From Chitinophagaceae bacterium (GTDB taxonomy: Bacteria > Bacteroidota > Bacteroidia > Chitinophagales > Chitinophagaceae), in NCBI GenBank assembly GCA_004173235.1, contig SEAC01000025.1, positions 62,001 to 126,000 of the forward strand: DNA of 64,000 nucleotides, read 5' to 3'. The translations under genes were made by a program, and so were the position numbers. Shown piece after piece: positions 54,501 through 59,996 of this stretch; within the stretch, counting starts at the first letter, position 1; each line of letters starts with the position of its first letter. The notes beneath the pieces were generated by a model that saw nothing but the letters and a program-made list of their open reading frames with translations, was not told the origin of the DNA and searched no databases.

Positions 54501-54795
54501 CTACTCGCAGGTTGTGATGATCGACCGCAGCAAAGAGGCAGCGCAGATGACCGTCTATCCGAATCCCGCCCCCTCGCAAACGAACGCGCGGCTTGTGCTG
54601 GCGCAAGCGGGTCCGTATACGTTCGTGCTGCTTGATGCGCAGGGCCGTCAGGTCCGTTCGATGTCGTATCGATTACCGGTGGGAACGTCTACGACGAAAC
54701 TAGAGCTGAACGGACTTGCTGCGGGAACATACCTGCTGCAGGTGCGCAACAAGCTTGGAGAAGTTGCCGGAACCGCCCGCCTGGTAAAAGAGTAA
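39526..54795 (+). CDS. Giant 5089-residue T9SS-secreted repeat protein (adhesin-like)
   Basis: A signal peptide (AVSFSALFVSFFQSASAQ) starts the protein. From about 32 come three repeats of ~380 residues resembling the catalytic domain of GH54 alpha-L-arabinofuranosidase (SLRKLSSAYAGPAIRVRRSS then WYDQSG), with two degenerate copies near 2210 and 2777. Ig-like domains appear from about 1080. Two near-identical glycine-rich domains lie at ~1323-1548 and ~1924-2150. A HYR-like domain is near 2495, then seven PA14-like/Ig-like units at ~3059-4605. A T9SS type A sorting domain (MTVYPNPAPSQ) ends the protein from ~5008. It is probably a surface or secreted adhesin or glycan-binding protein; whether the GH54-like copies are enzymes is unknown. 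Confidence 0.9.
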   Translation: MTNKSRNAVLRAVSFSALFVSFFQSASAQNTLDRVGLTASTPATPAYSLRKLSSAYAGPAIRVRRSSDNALTDIGFTAGGDLDTTALKTFTGAANGFVATWYDQSGYAVNAVSRSNGTQPRIVYSGVVERLNGRPSLAFIQARLETGASVLYPNGVSMVAVAKGSDQMSSFVAKTGTAAGQNLSHPGPFDFANQFGDFLVGNAATATYNFISTWVTNPRSSIQSTVPASVYSFVIPGSSGTYYNYLNGVQAGSNTITAYSDGGNALVIGGRNDGGSTTGTIWTPEIVLFNFALSTTQRNTVEAAQKSYYISDDATLAALTVSSGALSPAFSAAGTAYSAPDATSITVTATVAGLGAVQQIRLNGGAYDSLVSGNVSTPLLLRAGINTVEIRVTAPSGTQKTYSISVRGLNNFDRLGLNAPNASVAAFSLRRLGTYYTGQAVQVRRSNDNATLDIGFTSEHNLDTVALKTFAGSGSAYVTRWYDQSGLGNDAFQATQSLQPRLVNAGVIDRLNGRPAIYFGTAHLATAQGVLFTNGASMTGVAQGLSTTPSAFVTKTGTSGGVNLAHPAPFEFTNTGGEFTVGNAATAQYNFISTQATNPVSSVKNAVGAVVYSFAIPTSGTYYNWVNGVQAGGNTVNAFSDGGNPLMIGNRTSGSSSGNLLTPELLLFNSVLTSNDRLILESAAKNYFLNNDASLTSLIPSHGALLPGFTTGITSYTAIMPTGVTLTPTASSSAASIRIRVNGGAYMDAVNRQASSGLSLNAGSNTIEVLVTAQDGTQRTYTITATRSNTLDVLGLSASRSAIPAYSLRRLSSGYTGAAVQVRRGTDHLVQDIGFTASGDLDTAALKAFIGTADGFVTRWYDQSGFGVDASQGASALQPRLVTAGIVERLHGKPAIYFGTANLATPNMVLFTNGASLVGVARGLTDTSSTLASKTGNSNFQHGAAPAPFDYSNKTSDFVVGDASIPTWNSVNVRGGSVDAGVRDSTGTAVFGFVIPATPGANYRHFLNGTLAGANPVQAFADRGLALRIGNRNDGSGYGFMRTPELVFFNDAIPDADRVAVENAQKSYYIIPCIQVAITTQPTALISCLGASASLTAVASGTSPQFKWLRDGIDIGVYNATLSLSNISAANAGTYSVLVSNACSYTVSNGALLQVPSVNYTPPVPAVGGGRQVCAGNSATLTASGLGGAVYRWYDAATGGNLLAQSVTYTTAALTSSTHFYVTQSLCGVEGPRRDEYVVVSPAPSLVQPASVAASPATICQRDSSALSATVDAATDQRVYWYDAPTGGNLLGFTASGAPFVVKPTSTKTYYAQSKVVTETRAFAFTGGMQTFTVPDGVTSIRVDARGAGSGGRPSFGGRVEATLSVYPGQVLNLYVGGAGGWAGDYNYTPGGFNGGGGSGYYGETGGGATDIRMNGTSLTDRVLVAGGAGGGRASDGGGGHGGGLVAEGGSWGSSGWNGIGGGGTQTEGGAAGNRFGLYFGNPGSFGQGGNAGTWGGWAGAGGGGWYGGGGSVYGGGGGGSSYTDPSLTSSVTHAIGFQPGAGALYLSFVRGSDCGSETRVPVTVTVNPVPAVVVPADLFSCPNYPVTLTASGADTYTWTPTNTTGASVTVSPAATTTYEVTGMFTATGCRDTAQTKVKITFAATGATVCANSTATLTASGADTYVWNPGGLTGASVQVQPSVTTVYTVTGTNAGGCSASIDVTAVAIPQPVVSAGADQVISAGSMVTLTASGADSYVWAPYYSGTATLNVVPVATTQYWVTGTDAVTGCQATDTVLVTLQSVPEIVGATTVCYNGTTTLTASGTGAFNWYDAASGGNLLFTGDSYTTAPITATTSLWVAGASGKRIEVKLSVSKGSPAVSSAEICSGETAYLINRISGVSTAWYDAPIGGNLLQAAFPDSAFATNPTTTTTYYAQSATNVASLQFNYTGGMQTFTVPEGVTSIQVDARGGGSTGRPSYGGRVQATLNVTPGQVLNLYVGGAGGWAGDYTYTPGGFNGGGGSGYYGETGGGATDIRIGNTSLTNRVLVAGGAGGGRASDGGGGHGGGLIGQGGAFGSAGSAGTGGGGSQTDGGSRGNRFNLYYGNTGSFGQGGDAGSWGGWGGAGGGGWYGGGGSVYGGGGGGSSFTNPNLTQNVRHAQGYQEGAGLLIISYQATCPAGERTPVVVTVKTPPTISIVASADTVCTSVQLTASGASTYTWNAYPGYTTGAKVLAGLRRLMSGYTGPIVQIRRLSDNRVADFGLLGNILDTAAVRAFLASSDGFCTKLYDQSGNGNHLVQAEEQKQPQLILNAVNGKPVLRFSAIPGRYMTSPVVVAAPYTVVYAARQTGPARGRVLSSIPGNWLLGWYGGNKSMAHFDAWISPSGGIGADSQPYVYSATRSSTVSRIFENGSLLYTSGSGAAGINGLQVNGYQAQPYELSDVDFGDVSIYDGVAPDAVRAALETTAASWYGAAATSTGSPVTFSPAGPTTTYEAIGTAANGCKAGATKVIVVDGKPPVVQCAADQALILNASCQATMPDYRSLLTITDNCSASNELVITQLPAPGSVVVGMDTIQVSFTVLDVATNSSTCSLRVIPRDTSTIRLICPATQTVSQQVGQCGAVVTLTAPTASNCRLVTVAQTGGPASGSLFSVGTTTVTYTATDAVGNMTTCSQNVVVTPLAYAIVGDTIVCSSSTASVSIANLLPGTTVNWYTATGGGGTLVTTGNPATNLGAGTYYASFNAPCGPVEKQVNIFDASTIPVVIAGDTAYCAGNRGFLSASGFGTVNWGQMTLPGDAASTSVAVGLRLLRTGYSGPLVRLRRSSDNAEENFGAVGGQLDTAAIRTWVGNNDAYCMVLYDQSGSGFNIIQTTLGAQPKFIFKSTANNRPTLLFNPAQYMQLAQNFNSPYTISVVARQTGGVRGRVLSSVSNNWLLGWHGGQEGKAYFEGWVRQDGPAAGNSLKVYTGTSNGSIASFYENGLLRASNGGGLQGPAGIQLNGFQGGSERSDCEIFELLVYPTVLSEASLVTVESGLLNHHVDGSRLLIPATTSGPDATYTAYSQTAQCGPLQSASITVHSAVTSNPATFGDSAWTVHVWNAGGALVNTATWDSAYSGYYTATGLNFNSAAQWASGTAPSGASGYIGCPVGTSNNSWSAKRKGFPCGEYKLSITSHDDAAQLWINGVKVWEHDICCDVHNNIWQGRLSFTDSIEFRVTQGGGGSHGALSFTLVPYTVTLSYPVTSLCRDASTLMPTRSQPGGRFSALPAGLSIDPVTGAINVAASSGGIYTITYAWANPCGDTVRATAPLTVTAPQLLASEFGNNAWNVSVWNTGGSNINSSAWNTGYVGHYPATGMNFNSFNEWPSGIPSSAPGYQGCVVSANNHSWSAKRRGFPCGEYKLSIGSHDDAAQLWINGVKVWEHDACCDSHNDVWQGRLGATDSVEFRVTQGTGGSVGSLTFANVFDGLTLSYPATVSCSNAADLSPTTNRAGAAFSASPAGLAINATTGLVQVSGSLAGTYTVTATWYNACSDAFTATAPVTILPQQGDPSGWGQGQWNVYVYRGGDGTIANAWTTGYSGYYTATGIDFNSTQQWAANASPSDAPGYLGCPVGVDFNSWSAKREGFPCGFYRISIPGHDDGAQLWINGVKVWEHEGCCDNHNDIWEGPLGPTDKVEFRVVEIDNAAHGSITITAGGPLVRYGAADYCSSAPASSPILLTTGGVFSAQPAGLTLDPLTGVFDPGTSTAGSYTVTYAIAGPCADSVRGTTTVNIVGAPGNPAVPGTNSWKVYVFGAGGMQYDTTAAWNSAYAGYLDISGLSFNTRTDWQYALYNASGVAGYQGCPVSNGNHSVAFRRKGFTCGQYIIRMRRIIGSAQLRINGAIVRYFAPTVAFNTPNAEVWRGYLNDGSIVDLMIRSSGGTYAEFTVEPIVESISLSYTHSQVCSNFDTLRAQLSGRNGGIYSVTPAGLTLDTSTGAVVPSTSTPGSYTITYALPTGCGDTLTSSFAMSVGTGAGDPSVFGTDAWNVYVYNSGQALITPASWSANYSGFYSASGLNFNSEAQWTNGAPPSDAPGYQGCPVGPFNNSWTAKRKGFTCGYYSINVDGHDDGAQLWVNGLKVWEHDACCDSHPDAWHGLLGSGDSVEFRVTQGGGGAFGAITFQTSAPTVTYPNSLFCSSEALQTPTVALSGGTFSATPAGLAINATTGEVTPSASSAGNYTITYEVNAGCAGILQSTTTLAVTAPGGDPTVPGTDRWNVYLWNAGNGNDPTHSWNTGYSGYVASTTSTTTTFNFISGSNPSMLNGYAGCAVTGTNYSWSMMRKGFACGRYSISFPTQFGSAEVRINGVLIRTFGEQDYFTSSVWQGYLSADDVIEVRVRSISGYGSRIRILFQNIGESMSLSYSYRGCLQTGSSDTLSPVISGRNGGAFTATPAGLDINPTTGVISLLNSLPGTYNVNYNGASVCGTPYNVNTSITVSAAPSGNPAIFGQGLWNVYAWNAGMNYGVAWNTGYAGYYTENSLSFNTGDRWDGGASPSAASGYQGCTVDADQHSWSAKRKGFPCGYYQINIPTHDDDAELWINGVRVFEHAGCCDLHTNVWSGALGAEDSVEYRVKEGGGGSGGAIELVLQSAISFSAWTGAVDRDWTNAGNWCGPLPIATTDVSIPAVANLPIVPAGQSAMVRNLTVGSGASLTVLGTLNLYSNLENRGGMLDMSLGRLDLEGASAQQVPAFMVQTLNVNGGGGFTLSGNSTVSGTLHFGASGGHVLLGASDLTVGTVSGGDENAFVVTNGSGALVRLALNGTQLMPVGVNSASYTPLTITNTDGLGWSVRLQGDFTGYPTVNQAAALPRIWHITPSTSPTITPTDLVFTYPEALWQTPSLVSVYHYGAGTGWALANNNASGLTASLANGLRSVTLSGQQAFSPFAISGITAPLPVTLLSFAGRAEATHNKLEWRTASEQNNRGFYVERSTDGRSFLSTAFVPGAPGGNSSTLKQYGFADSTFTGTRQYYRLRQEDFDGRFRYSQVVMIDRSKEAAQMTVYPNPAPSQTNARLVLAQAGPYTFVLLDAQGRQVRSMSYRLPVGTSTTKLELNGLAAGTYLLQVRNKLGEVAGTARLVKE
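39619..42735 (+). repeat. Three tandem ~380-residue GH54-like repeats
   Basis: Copies begin at 39619, 40759 and 41896, spaced 1140 and 1137 bases. Each opens with a leucine-rich LDRVGL-like start and contains YSLR-type, VRR.SDN-type and WYDQSG sequences in the same order. Copy 2 contains the palindrome at 40685. Confidence 0.8.
40685..40698. repeat. 14-bp palindrome, consensus form
   Basis: CCGTAGAAATACGG. Inside the giant adhesin gene, encoding VEIR. Confidence 0.85.
43494..45975 (+). repeat. Duplicated glycine-rich domain (two copies)
   Basis: Copies begin at about 43494 and 45295, nearly identical over roughly 230 codons (both contain GYYGETGGGATDIR and VLVAGGAGGGRASDGGGGHG), with the flanking Ig-like domains different. 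This points to recent gene conversion or duplication within the gene. Confidence 0.8.
48700..53340 (+). repeat. Seven PA14-like/Ig-like tandem units
   Basis: Units begin at about 48700, 49402, 50089, 50776, 51487, 52177 and 52885 (229-237 codons each). Units 1, 2, 3, 5 and 7 contain AQLWINGVKVWEHD-like and CCD sequences. Units 4 and 6 instead contain LRINGAIVRYF or VRINGVLIRTF and lack the CCD. The order is thus A-A-A-B-A-B-A. Confidence 0.82.
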
Positions 54796-54811
54796 GCAAT
54801 GACCACATCAT

Positions 54812-54843
54812 AAAAAAACCGGAACGTTCGTTCCGGTTTTTTT
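54812..54843. terminator. Bidirectional terminator
   Basis: A perfect 9-bp stem AACCGGAAC/GTTCCGGTT with a GTTC loop (54817-54838) flanked by an A run before and a T run after. It serves the giant gene and the convergent flavin reductase gene. Confidence 0.9.
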
Positions 54844-55402
54844 ATTTCTGTCCAGCGATCCTTTCCACCCAATCAGCAAAGGCCTCGATGAATTTTTGCA
54901 TGAAACCCCGCGTTGCGTCATTTGTGAGCTTGCCGGTTTCGTCGAACAGTTTTGTTGCGCCTCCCACGTATGCCTCCGGTTGTTGCATGGTGGGCACATT
55001 CACAAACACCAGCGCCTGACGCAAGTGCTGGTTGGCACCGAACGCTCCGATGGCGCCGGGCGAAACGCTTACCACCGCGCCGGGCTTGCCGTCCCACGCA
55101 CTTTTGCCATATGGTCGCGACCCCACATCAATGGCATTCTTCAACACGGCAGGCACCGAACGGTTGTATTCAGGCGTGAGAAAAAGCAACGCATGGGCGC
55201 TCCTGATCTTTTCGCGAAACGTATGCCACGCCTGCGGTGCTTCTGCTTCAAGGTCTTCGTTGTAAAAAGCGAGGTCGCTGATATCTACCAGCTGCAGCGA
55301 TAACGAAGCGGGCGCGAGCTCCATCAGCGCTTTCGCCATTTTGAGGTTATACGACTCCTTGCGTAGGCTTCCCACTAAAACGGCAACGTTATATGTGCCC
55401 AT
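54842..55402 (-). CDS. NADPH-dependent FMN reductase family protein
   Basis: 186 residues from the ATG at 55402 (19 more in-frame codons upstream look non-native). The flavodoxin-like fold shows NVAVLVGSLRKESYN, the phosphate-binding loop near residue 10-18, then FLTPEYNRSVPAVLKNAIDV, the typical flavin-site block, and PGAIGAFGANQHLRQAL. It reduces FMN or quinones and azo compounds with NADPH in the cytoplasm. It ends at the terminator shared with the adhesin gene, with no operon partner. Confidence 0.92.
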   Translation of the reverse strand: MGTYNVAVLVGSLRKESYNLKMAKALMELAPASLSLQLVDISDLAFYNEDLEAEAPQAWHTFREKIRSAHALLFLTPEYNRSVPAVLKNAIDVGSRPYGKSAWDGKPGAVVSVSPGAIGAFGANQHLRQALVFVNVPTMQQPEAYVGGATKLFDETGKLTNDATRGFMQKFIEAFADWVERIAGQK

Positions 55403-55574
55403 AATTGTTTTTTTTAAGATGCGGCGATGCCGGGAGCGTCGATCGACCGGCGTTTTCATTTTGAAGTTATCCCGTTGCCAGATGCAGGCAATGTTCCCGT
55501 AAACAATTTAGCCGAGCACCAGAAACAACGTAGTATACCATGCCGTGGTCCAGGCGACCTGCGTCATTTTCGAT

Positions 55575-58500
55575 CTATGGAACGAGGAACGGTATGCCTT
55601 GCGTCACGGGCCCAGCTCCAACGAGCAGGTAATAAGCGCCGGCGGGCAGTGCCGAATGCTGAAGTCGTTGCATACCGCTTTGCATCGTACCGTTGCCCAG
55701 CACGCGGCCTTGCGCATCTACGATCTGCCACGCAACGGGCGCACCAGCATTGTCTACATGCAACGAGCCACGCACGGGGTTTTGCAACAAGCGCACACCC
55801 GTAGTGCCTTCGCCACGCAAGGTGATGATGGCCGAGTAATGTACGCGTCCGTCCAGATCCACCTGGCGGAGGCGATAGAGTGTGGTGCCTGAAGGAGCGA
55901 GCACATCATGAAAGCGATAGCTGCGCAAGCTGCTGCTGTTGCCCGCTGCCAACACGGTGCCAATGGCCGTAAACGCGCCGGTAGCCATGTTACGTTCTAC
56001 CACGAAGCGGTCGCTGTTCTGCTCCTGCGCCGTGCCCCATTCCAGCACATTGCCCGCTGCTGCCTGGCTGCCGCGGAAGTAGAGCCAGCTCACCGGCAGC
56101 GTCCCCCCAGCGGTGCTCGCATTCATCGCAAGCACATCGGCCGTGTTATACATAGGTGCGTCGCTGCCGTTGTATTCGATCACCTTGAAATGATAGTCTG
56201 TGTTGGGCGCGAGACCCGTAACCGTAACGCCGTTCCCACTGCCTGCATACACGATGAATTCACCGGCACCCAGTTGCGGGCCATTGCCGAATTGCGCATT
56301 GCCGCTGTATTTCGTCAGGTTCGATGGTATTGAAAGAGGGGCGCTGCCAGCCTTCGCAAGCACCAGGCGGCCCGAGCCATTCCCTGCTATCCACGTGAGG
56401 GCGATGCTTGTGGATGCGGGCGTATTGCCTGAGGCCGTGCTTCGCGTGGCGGGCGCGGCAACCGTGCTGCCCGTGCCCGTGAGCGCGAGACCGCTTGCAT
56501 AAACGCTTGTGGCGCCACTGCCATTGTATTCGATCACTGCAAAGTGGTACGCAGATGCCGCTTCGAGCCCGGTGATGGTCACGCTATTGCCTGCGCCATT
56601 GTACAAAACGCGGTTACCATTGCCCAGATCGGCAGCTGCACCGAAATCGCTGCTGGCAGCATAAGCGGTTCCATCAACAGGAACAAAATTCACTACAGCC
56701 AATTTACGCGCAACGAGCATGCGCCCGGAGCCATTGCCTGCGGTCCAATGGAACGTAAGCTTATTACCATCCTGGTTATCTGTAACAGGCGCCGTAGCCG
56801 CTGTTGTGGGCGCAACGATGCCACCCATGGTAGTGAAGGAGAAAGTGCCTGCGGGCTTCAGGTACACGGGGCCCGTGCTGCCGTTAAACTCGAAGGCGGC
56901 AATGTAGTAGGTTGTTCCCGGCTGCAAGCCTGTAGGAATGAAGAGGCCGCTGTTGCTGTTGGATATTGCATAGTTTCCGTTGCCCATGTGCGCGCTTGCC
57001 AGTCCGAAGTTCGACGTGGCGTTATAGGTTTGCAGGTCGGTCGGAGCAACGTCAACCGCGCTTCCGGCTTTCATTACAAAAACGCGCGAAGTACCATTTC
57101 CCAGGTTGAACGTCACGTTGGCCGATGTTGTAGAAATACTGTTCACACCGGAGATCACGGTCTGCGTGGTAGGCGCCGAGTAAGTGGCTTTCGAAGCAGC
57201 AAGCCACAGCCCGTTGGCCACGAGGTAGTCGGCGCTGCCCGCAGTGACGTTATATTCAACGATAGCAAAGTGATATGTGGTGCCCGCTTCGAGGCCGGTT
57301 ACCGTCACCGAGTTGCCGCTGTTGGCGTACACAACGTACTCGCCCAGCGCGTTGCCCATTTCTGTGCCACTGCCGAGGATCGCATTCGCAGTATAGTCAA
57401 CGCCATCCACCGGAAGCGTGCTCACGGCCGCTCCTTTGCGCACGATCACCATTCGTTTCGCGCCATCGCCGCTCTGCCAGTCGATGCGGAGGCGGTTGCC
57501 GTCGATGGTCGGAAAGAGTGCGTTGGAAGGGCCTGCGGCGGGTTCGTTGGGGATAGTGAACTGTGTGCCGCTGCCCGTTGCGTGGTACACCGGTGCGCTG
57601 GTGCCATTGAGATCCCAGCTCATAACGTAATAAACGTGGCCGGGTGTAAGGTTCGTTATGTTGGGCGCGCCGCCGTTGCTCTGGCTGTACAGAAGAAACG
57701 TGCCCGTTTCCACTTGCAGGCCACTGCCGTATATCGCCGTAGCGCTGTTATATTTCACGAGGTCCTGCGGTGTCCAGGTAATGGGCGCATCGCGGCGAAT
57801 GGCCATCAGGCGATAGGCGCCGTTGTTCCCGCTGACATTGCCAAACGCAAGCTGCGCGCTGCTCCCGGTCATCGAGGTTGCCGAAATAGTGCGGTTCGCC
57901 GTCGGCGACAGCGCCGTGCTCTGGCTCTTATGAACCGTGGTGGCCAGGTAGTAGGTGTTGTTGCTGAGATCCGCATCGTAACTAAACACGGCAAAGTAGT
58001 AGGTAGTCGACTTCTCGAGGTTCGTCACGGTTGCACTTACACCGGTGCCTGCGCTTACCACATACTCGCCCGAGTTCGGAACCCATTCGGAAGCATTGGA
58101 ACCGAAGGCAGGATCGGCGGTGTAGCTCTGTCCATTGAGCGGCACATTCTGCACGGCGCTGCCTTTCTTCACCACCACGATAGTGCGCGAGCCATTCCCG
58201 CGCGGCCAGGTGATGGAAAGTGCATTGCCGTCTACCGTTCCGAAGTTCACGCCGCTGCCCGCCTGGCTAGGCCCCGCATTGGTTGTGGCGGTTGCACCAA
58301 CACCGGGTGTTTTGTACACCGGCGAAATCGTGCCGTTGTATTCAAAAACGGCGAAGCTGTATTGCGTGTTGGGCTCAAGATTGATGACGTCCGCATTGGT
58401 AGTTGTGCCCTGTGAGCCGCTCGTGGTTTTGAGCACCACGAAGGTTTCGGCGTCGAGCACGTACGGACTTACCGCAGAAGAACCAAAGGATGCGTTGTAG

Positions 58501-59096
58501 TTATACGATTTCAGGTCTTCGGGAAGCGCCACTACGGATGCACCCTTGCGCGCAACAACGATGCGGCCATTGCCGCTGCCATTTGTGAAAGTCAAACGCA
58601 CCGAATTGCCGGCGATGTTGTTGACAGACGAGATGGACGCATTGGTGAGGGGTGCCGATTTCGTAACGACAAACTTGTTTGTGGGCGTCACGCTCGAGTA
58701 ATCGGGATTGGGACTTCCTACGGTGCTGTACTCGAAGATCGCTACATAGTAAGCGGTGCTGGCCGAAAGGCCGGTAACGGTAACATTGCCCGAAGTGCCG
58801 CGATACACGACCCATTCGTTGGGCGCGGTGAAAGCCGCAGCCGAAGCAAGCGATGCATTGCTGGTGCTCGTGGGAGCATTGTAGGTGACGCCATCCGCGG
58901 GAGTACCCGCTATGTCGCTTCCGGCCTTTATGACAACGATGCGCCCATTGCCGGAGCCCACGGAAAATGTCAGGTTGAATTGTCCGCCATCGATGCCGGC
59001 GGCAGGAAATTGTACGTTCGACGCCGAGGTTGCGGGGTCGGTGGCATGCACGCGCAGGAAGGCGAGCACTGCCAGGAGAAGCAGGCTTGGTTTCAT
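55575..59096 (-). CDS. T9SS-secreted protein of eight fibronectin-III-like repeats
   Basis: 1173 residues from the ATG at 59096, which begins a signal peptide (KPSLLLLAVLAFLRVHA); 18 in-frame residues before it lack sense. Eight repeats of ~135 residues follow, each with a (G)NG.GR...V pattern and a TGL...T.YHFAV.EYN-type ending, resembling Fn3 domains. Odd repeats carry DGN.L.I.W at their start and even repeats do not, so units come in pairs. The C-terminal ~70 residues (RLLQNPVRGSLHVDN ... GAYYLL) are a T9SS type A sorting domain. Probably an exported surface or extracellular adhesin; no enzyme motif seen. Confidence 0.85.
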   Translation of the reverse strand: MKPSLLLLAVLAFLRVHATDPATSASNVQFPAAGIDGGQFNLTFSVGSGNGRIVVIKAGSDIAGTPADGVTYNAPTSTSNASLASAAAFTAPNEWVVYRGTSGNVTVTGLSASTAYYVAIFEYSTVGSPNPDYSSVTPTNKFVVTKSAPLTNASISSVNNIAGNSVRLTFTNGSGNGRIVVARKGASVVALPEDLKSYNYNASFGSSAVSPYVLDAETFVVLKTTSGSQGTTTNADVINLEPNTQYSFAVFEYNGTISPVYKTPGVGATATTNAGPSQAGSGVNFGTVDGNALSITWPRGNGSRTIVVVKKGSAVQNVPLNGQSYTADPAFGSNASEWVPNSGEYVVSAGTGVSATVTNLEKSTTYYFAVFSYDADLSNNTYYLATTVHKSQSTALSPTANRTISATSMTGSSAQLAFGNVSGNNGAYRLMAIRRDAPITWTPQDLVKYNSATAIYGSGLQVETGTFLLYSQSNGGAPNITNLTPGHVYYVMSWDLNGTSAPVYHATGSGTQFTIPNEPAAGPSNALFPTIDGNRLRIDWQSGDGAKRMVIVRKGAAVSTLPVDGVDYTANAILGSGTEMGNALGEYVVYANSGNSVTVTGLEAGTTYHFAIVEYNVTAGSADYLVANGLWLAASKATYSAPTTQTVISGVNSISTTSANVTFNLGNGTSRVFVMKAGSAVDVAPTDLQTYNATSNFGLASAHMGNGNYAISNSNSGLFIPTGLQPGTTYYIAAFEFNGSTGPVYLKPAGTFSFTTMGGIVAPTTAATAPVTDNQDGNKLTFHWTAGNGSGRMLVARKLAVVNFVPVDGTAYAASSDFGAAADLGNGNRVLYNGAGNSVTITGLEAASAYHFAVIEYNGSGATSVYASGLALTGTGSTVAAPATRSTASGNTPASTSIALTWIAGNGSGRLVLAKAGSAPLSIPSNLTKYSGNAQFGNGPQLGAGEFIVYAGSGNGVTVTGLAPNTDYHFKVIEYNGSDAPMYNTADVLAMNASTAGGTLPVSWLYFRGSQAAAGNVLEWGTAQEQNSDRFVVERNMATGAFTAIGTVLAAGNSSSLRSYRFHDVLAPSGTTLYRLRQVDLDGRVHYSAIITLRGEGTTGVRLLQNPVRGSLHVDNAGAPVAWQIVDAQGRVLGNGTMQSGMQRLQHSALPAGAYYLLVGAGPVTQGIPFLVP
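57128..57141. repeat. 14-bp palindrome, degenerate
   Basis: TTGTAGAAATACTG, three mismatches. Inside the fibronectin-repeat gene, encoding SIST on the minus strand. Confidence 0.5.
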
Positions 59097-59163
59097 TGTG
59101 TTGGGGGTTAAGTCGAAAGAACAGCACCAACAACAAAGGGTGTTTTCCAAGGTTGATCCGTTC

Positions 59164-59177
59164 CCGTAGAACTACGG
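59164..59177. repeat. 14-bp palindrome, perfect arms, GAAC centre, intergenic
   Basis: CCGTAGAACTACGG. The only copy outside a gene, 68 bases upstream of the fibronectin-repeat gene start. Confidence 0.75.
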
Positions 59178-59497
59178 AGCGGGCAGGAGTTGTCTTTCGG
59201 AAGGCAAAGTTGTACCTCAGGAACGACAGAAGAAATACATACCGGATGGAGCGCTCAGGTTGGGGGGATGAATTGCACGATGGCCCACCCCAATTGTGTA
59301 CACCCGCGTGCCGCAATTCGGTCTCCGGCAGCGCGGCGGAATGTTTTTTCTACCCAGGCAGGCGATCGGGATAGGTTTGGGCACAAAAACGAATGCAGCG
59401 CGAAACACAGCAGGGATAAGCCTTTTGGCGATCCGTTAACCGTTTGGCGAGAACAAATTCGATCCAACATTAACCGCATGAACCCTTTTCCCGGCGC

Positions 59498-59505
59498 TAG
59501 GTTTG
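59498..59505 (+). promoter_or_regulatory. -7 element TAGGTTTG before the 135-residue gene
   Basis: TAGGTTTG exactly matches TAnnTTTG, 79 bases before the ATG at 59584. No clear TTG at the -33 position. Confidence 0.45.
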
Positions 59506-59583
59506 CATTGTCAACAAAGTCGGTTCCCCGATTTTACCGAATCGACAACCCAACGTTTGCTTGCGCATTTTTTCAACCTTTAA

Positions 59584-59991
59584 ATGAAAAACATGGCCAG
59601 CAAGTTCCTTAACCAGGCATTCCTTTTTGCCGCTCTCAGTCTCTCCGCCGTTGCTACACCAGCCCTCGCACAGCCGCGCACCGAAAAACCTGCGCCCGAA
59701 GTGCAGATCATCCAGGTGACGCCGATCGATGGCCGTCCCACCTTCCAGGTCCGCGTCGACAAATCGGGCACCGATGCACTCGACTTGTCGATCGCCGACG
59801 ATTATGGCGAAGTGCTATTCAGCGAAACCATCCGCGGCGATCACTATGACCGTTACTTCCTGGTAGACATCCCAGCGAATGGCACACGTCTCGTTTTGCA
59901 ACTGCAGTCCCGCAAAGGACGCACCGTGCAGAAATTCGACATCGACACCGAGGTGCGCAACAATGCGGCGCTGCCTGTGGTTAGTCGCTAA
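59584..59991 (+). CDS. Exported 135-residue protein
   Basis: A signal peptide (FLFAALSLSAVATPALAQ) is followed by a ~100-residue mature part (TFQVRVDKSGTDALDLSIAD ... RLVLQLQSRKGRTVQKFDID) with a strand-rich pattern like a small Ig-like or DUF3244-type beta-sandwich. No catalytic motif or lipobox is seen. The start follows a Bacteroidota -7 element by 79 bases. It ends five bases before the convergent 872-residue gene. Function unknown. Confidence 0.7.
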   Translation: MKNMASKFLNQAFLFAALSLSAVATPALAQPRTEKPAPEVQIIQVTPIDGRPTFQVRVDKSGTDALDLSIADDYGEVLFSETIRGDHYDRYFLVDIPANGTRLVLQLQSRKGRTVQKFDIDTEVRNNAALPVVSR

Positions 59992-59996
59992 GAACA

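Larger units (their letters stand above)
59097..59583. other. Divergent intergenic region with promoter elements and one palindrome
   Basis: 487 bases with no supported gene. It holds the only intergenic copy of the 14-bp palindrome (59164-59177) and a TAGGTTTG -7 element at 59498-59505 oriented toward the gene at 59584. Confidence 0.55.

Noticed and set aside
56544..58415. 623-codon open frame antisense to the fibronectin-repeat gene
   Set aside because: Shadow frame with no domain pattern; repeats and sorting domain are on the minus strand.
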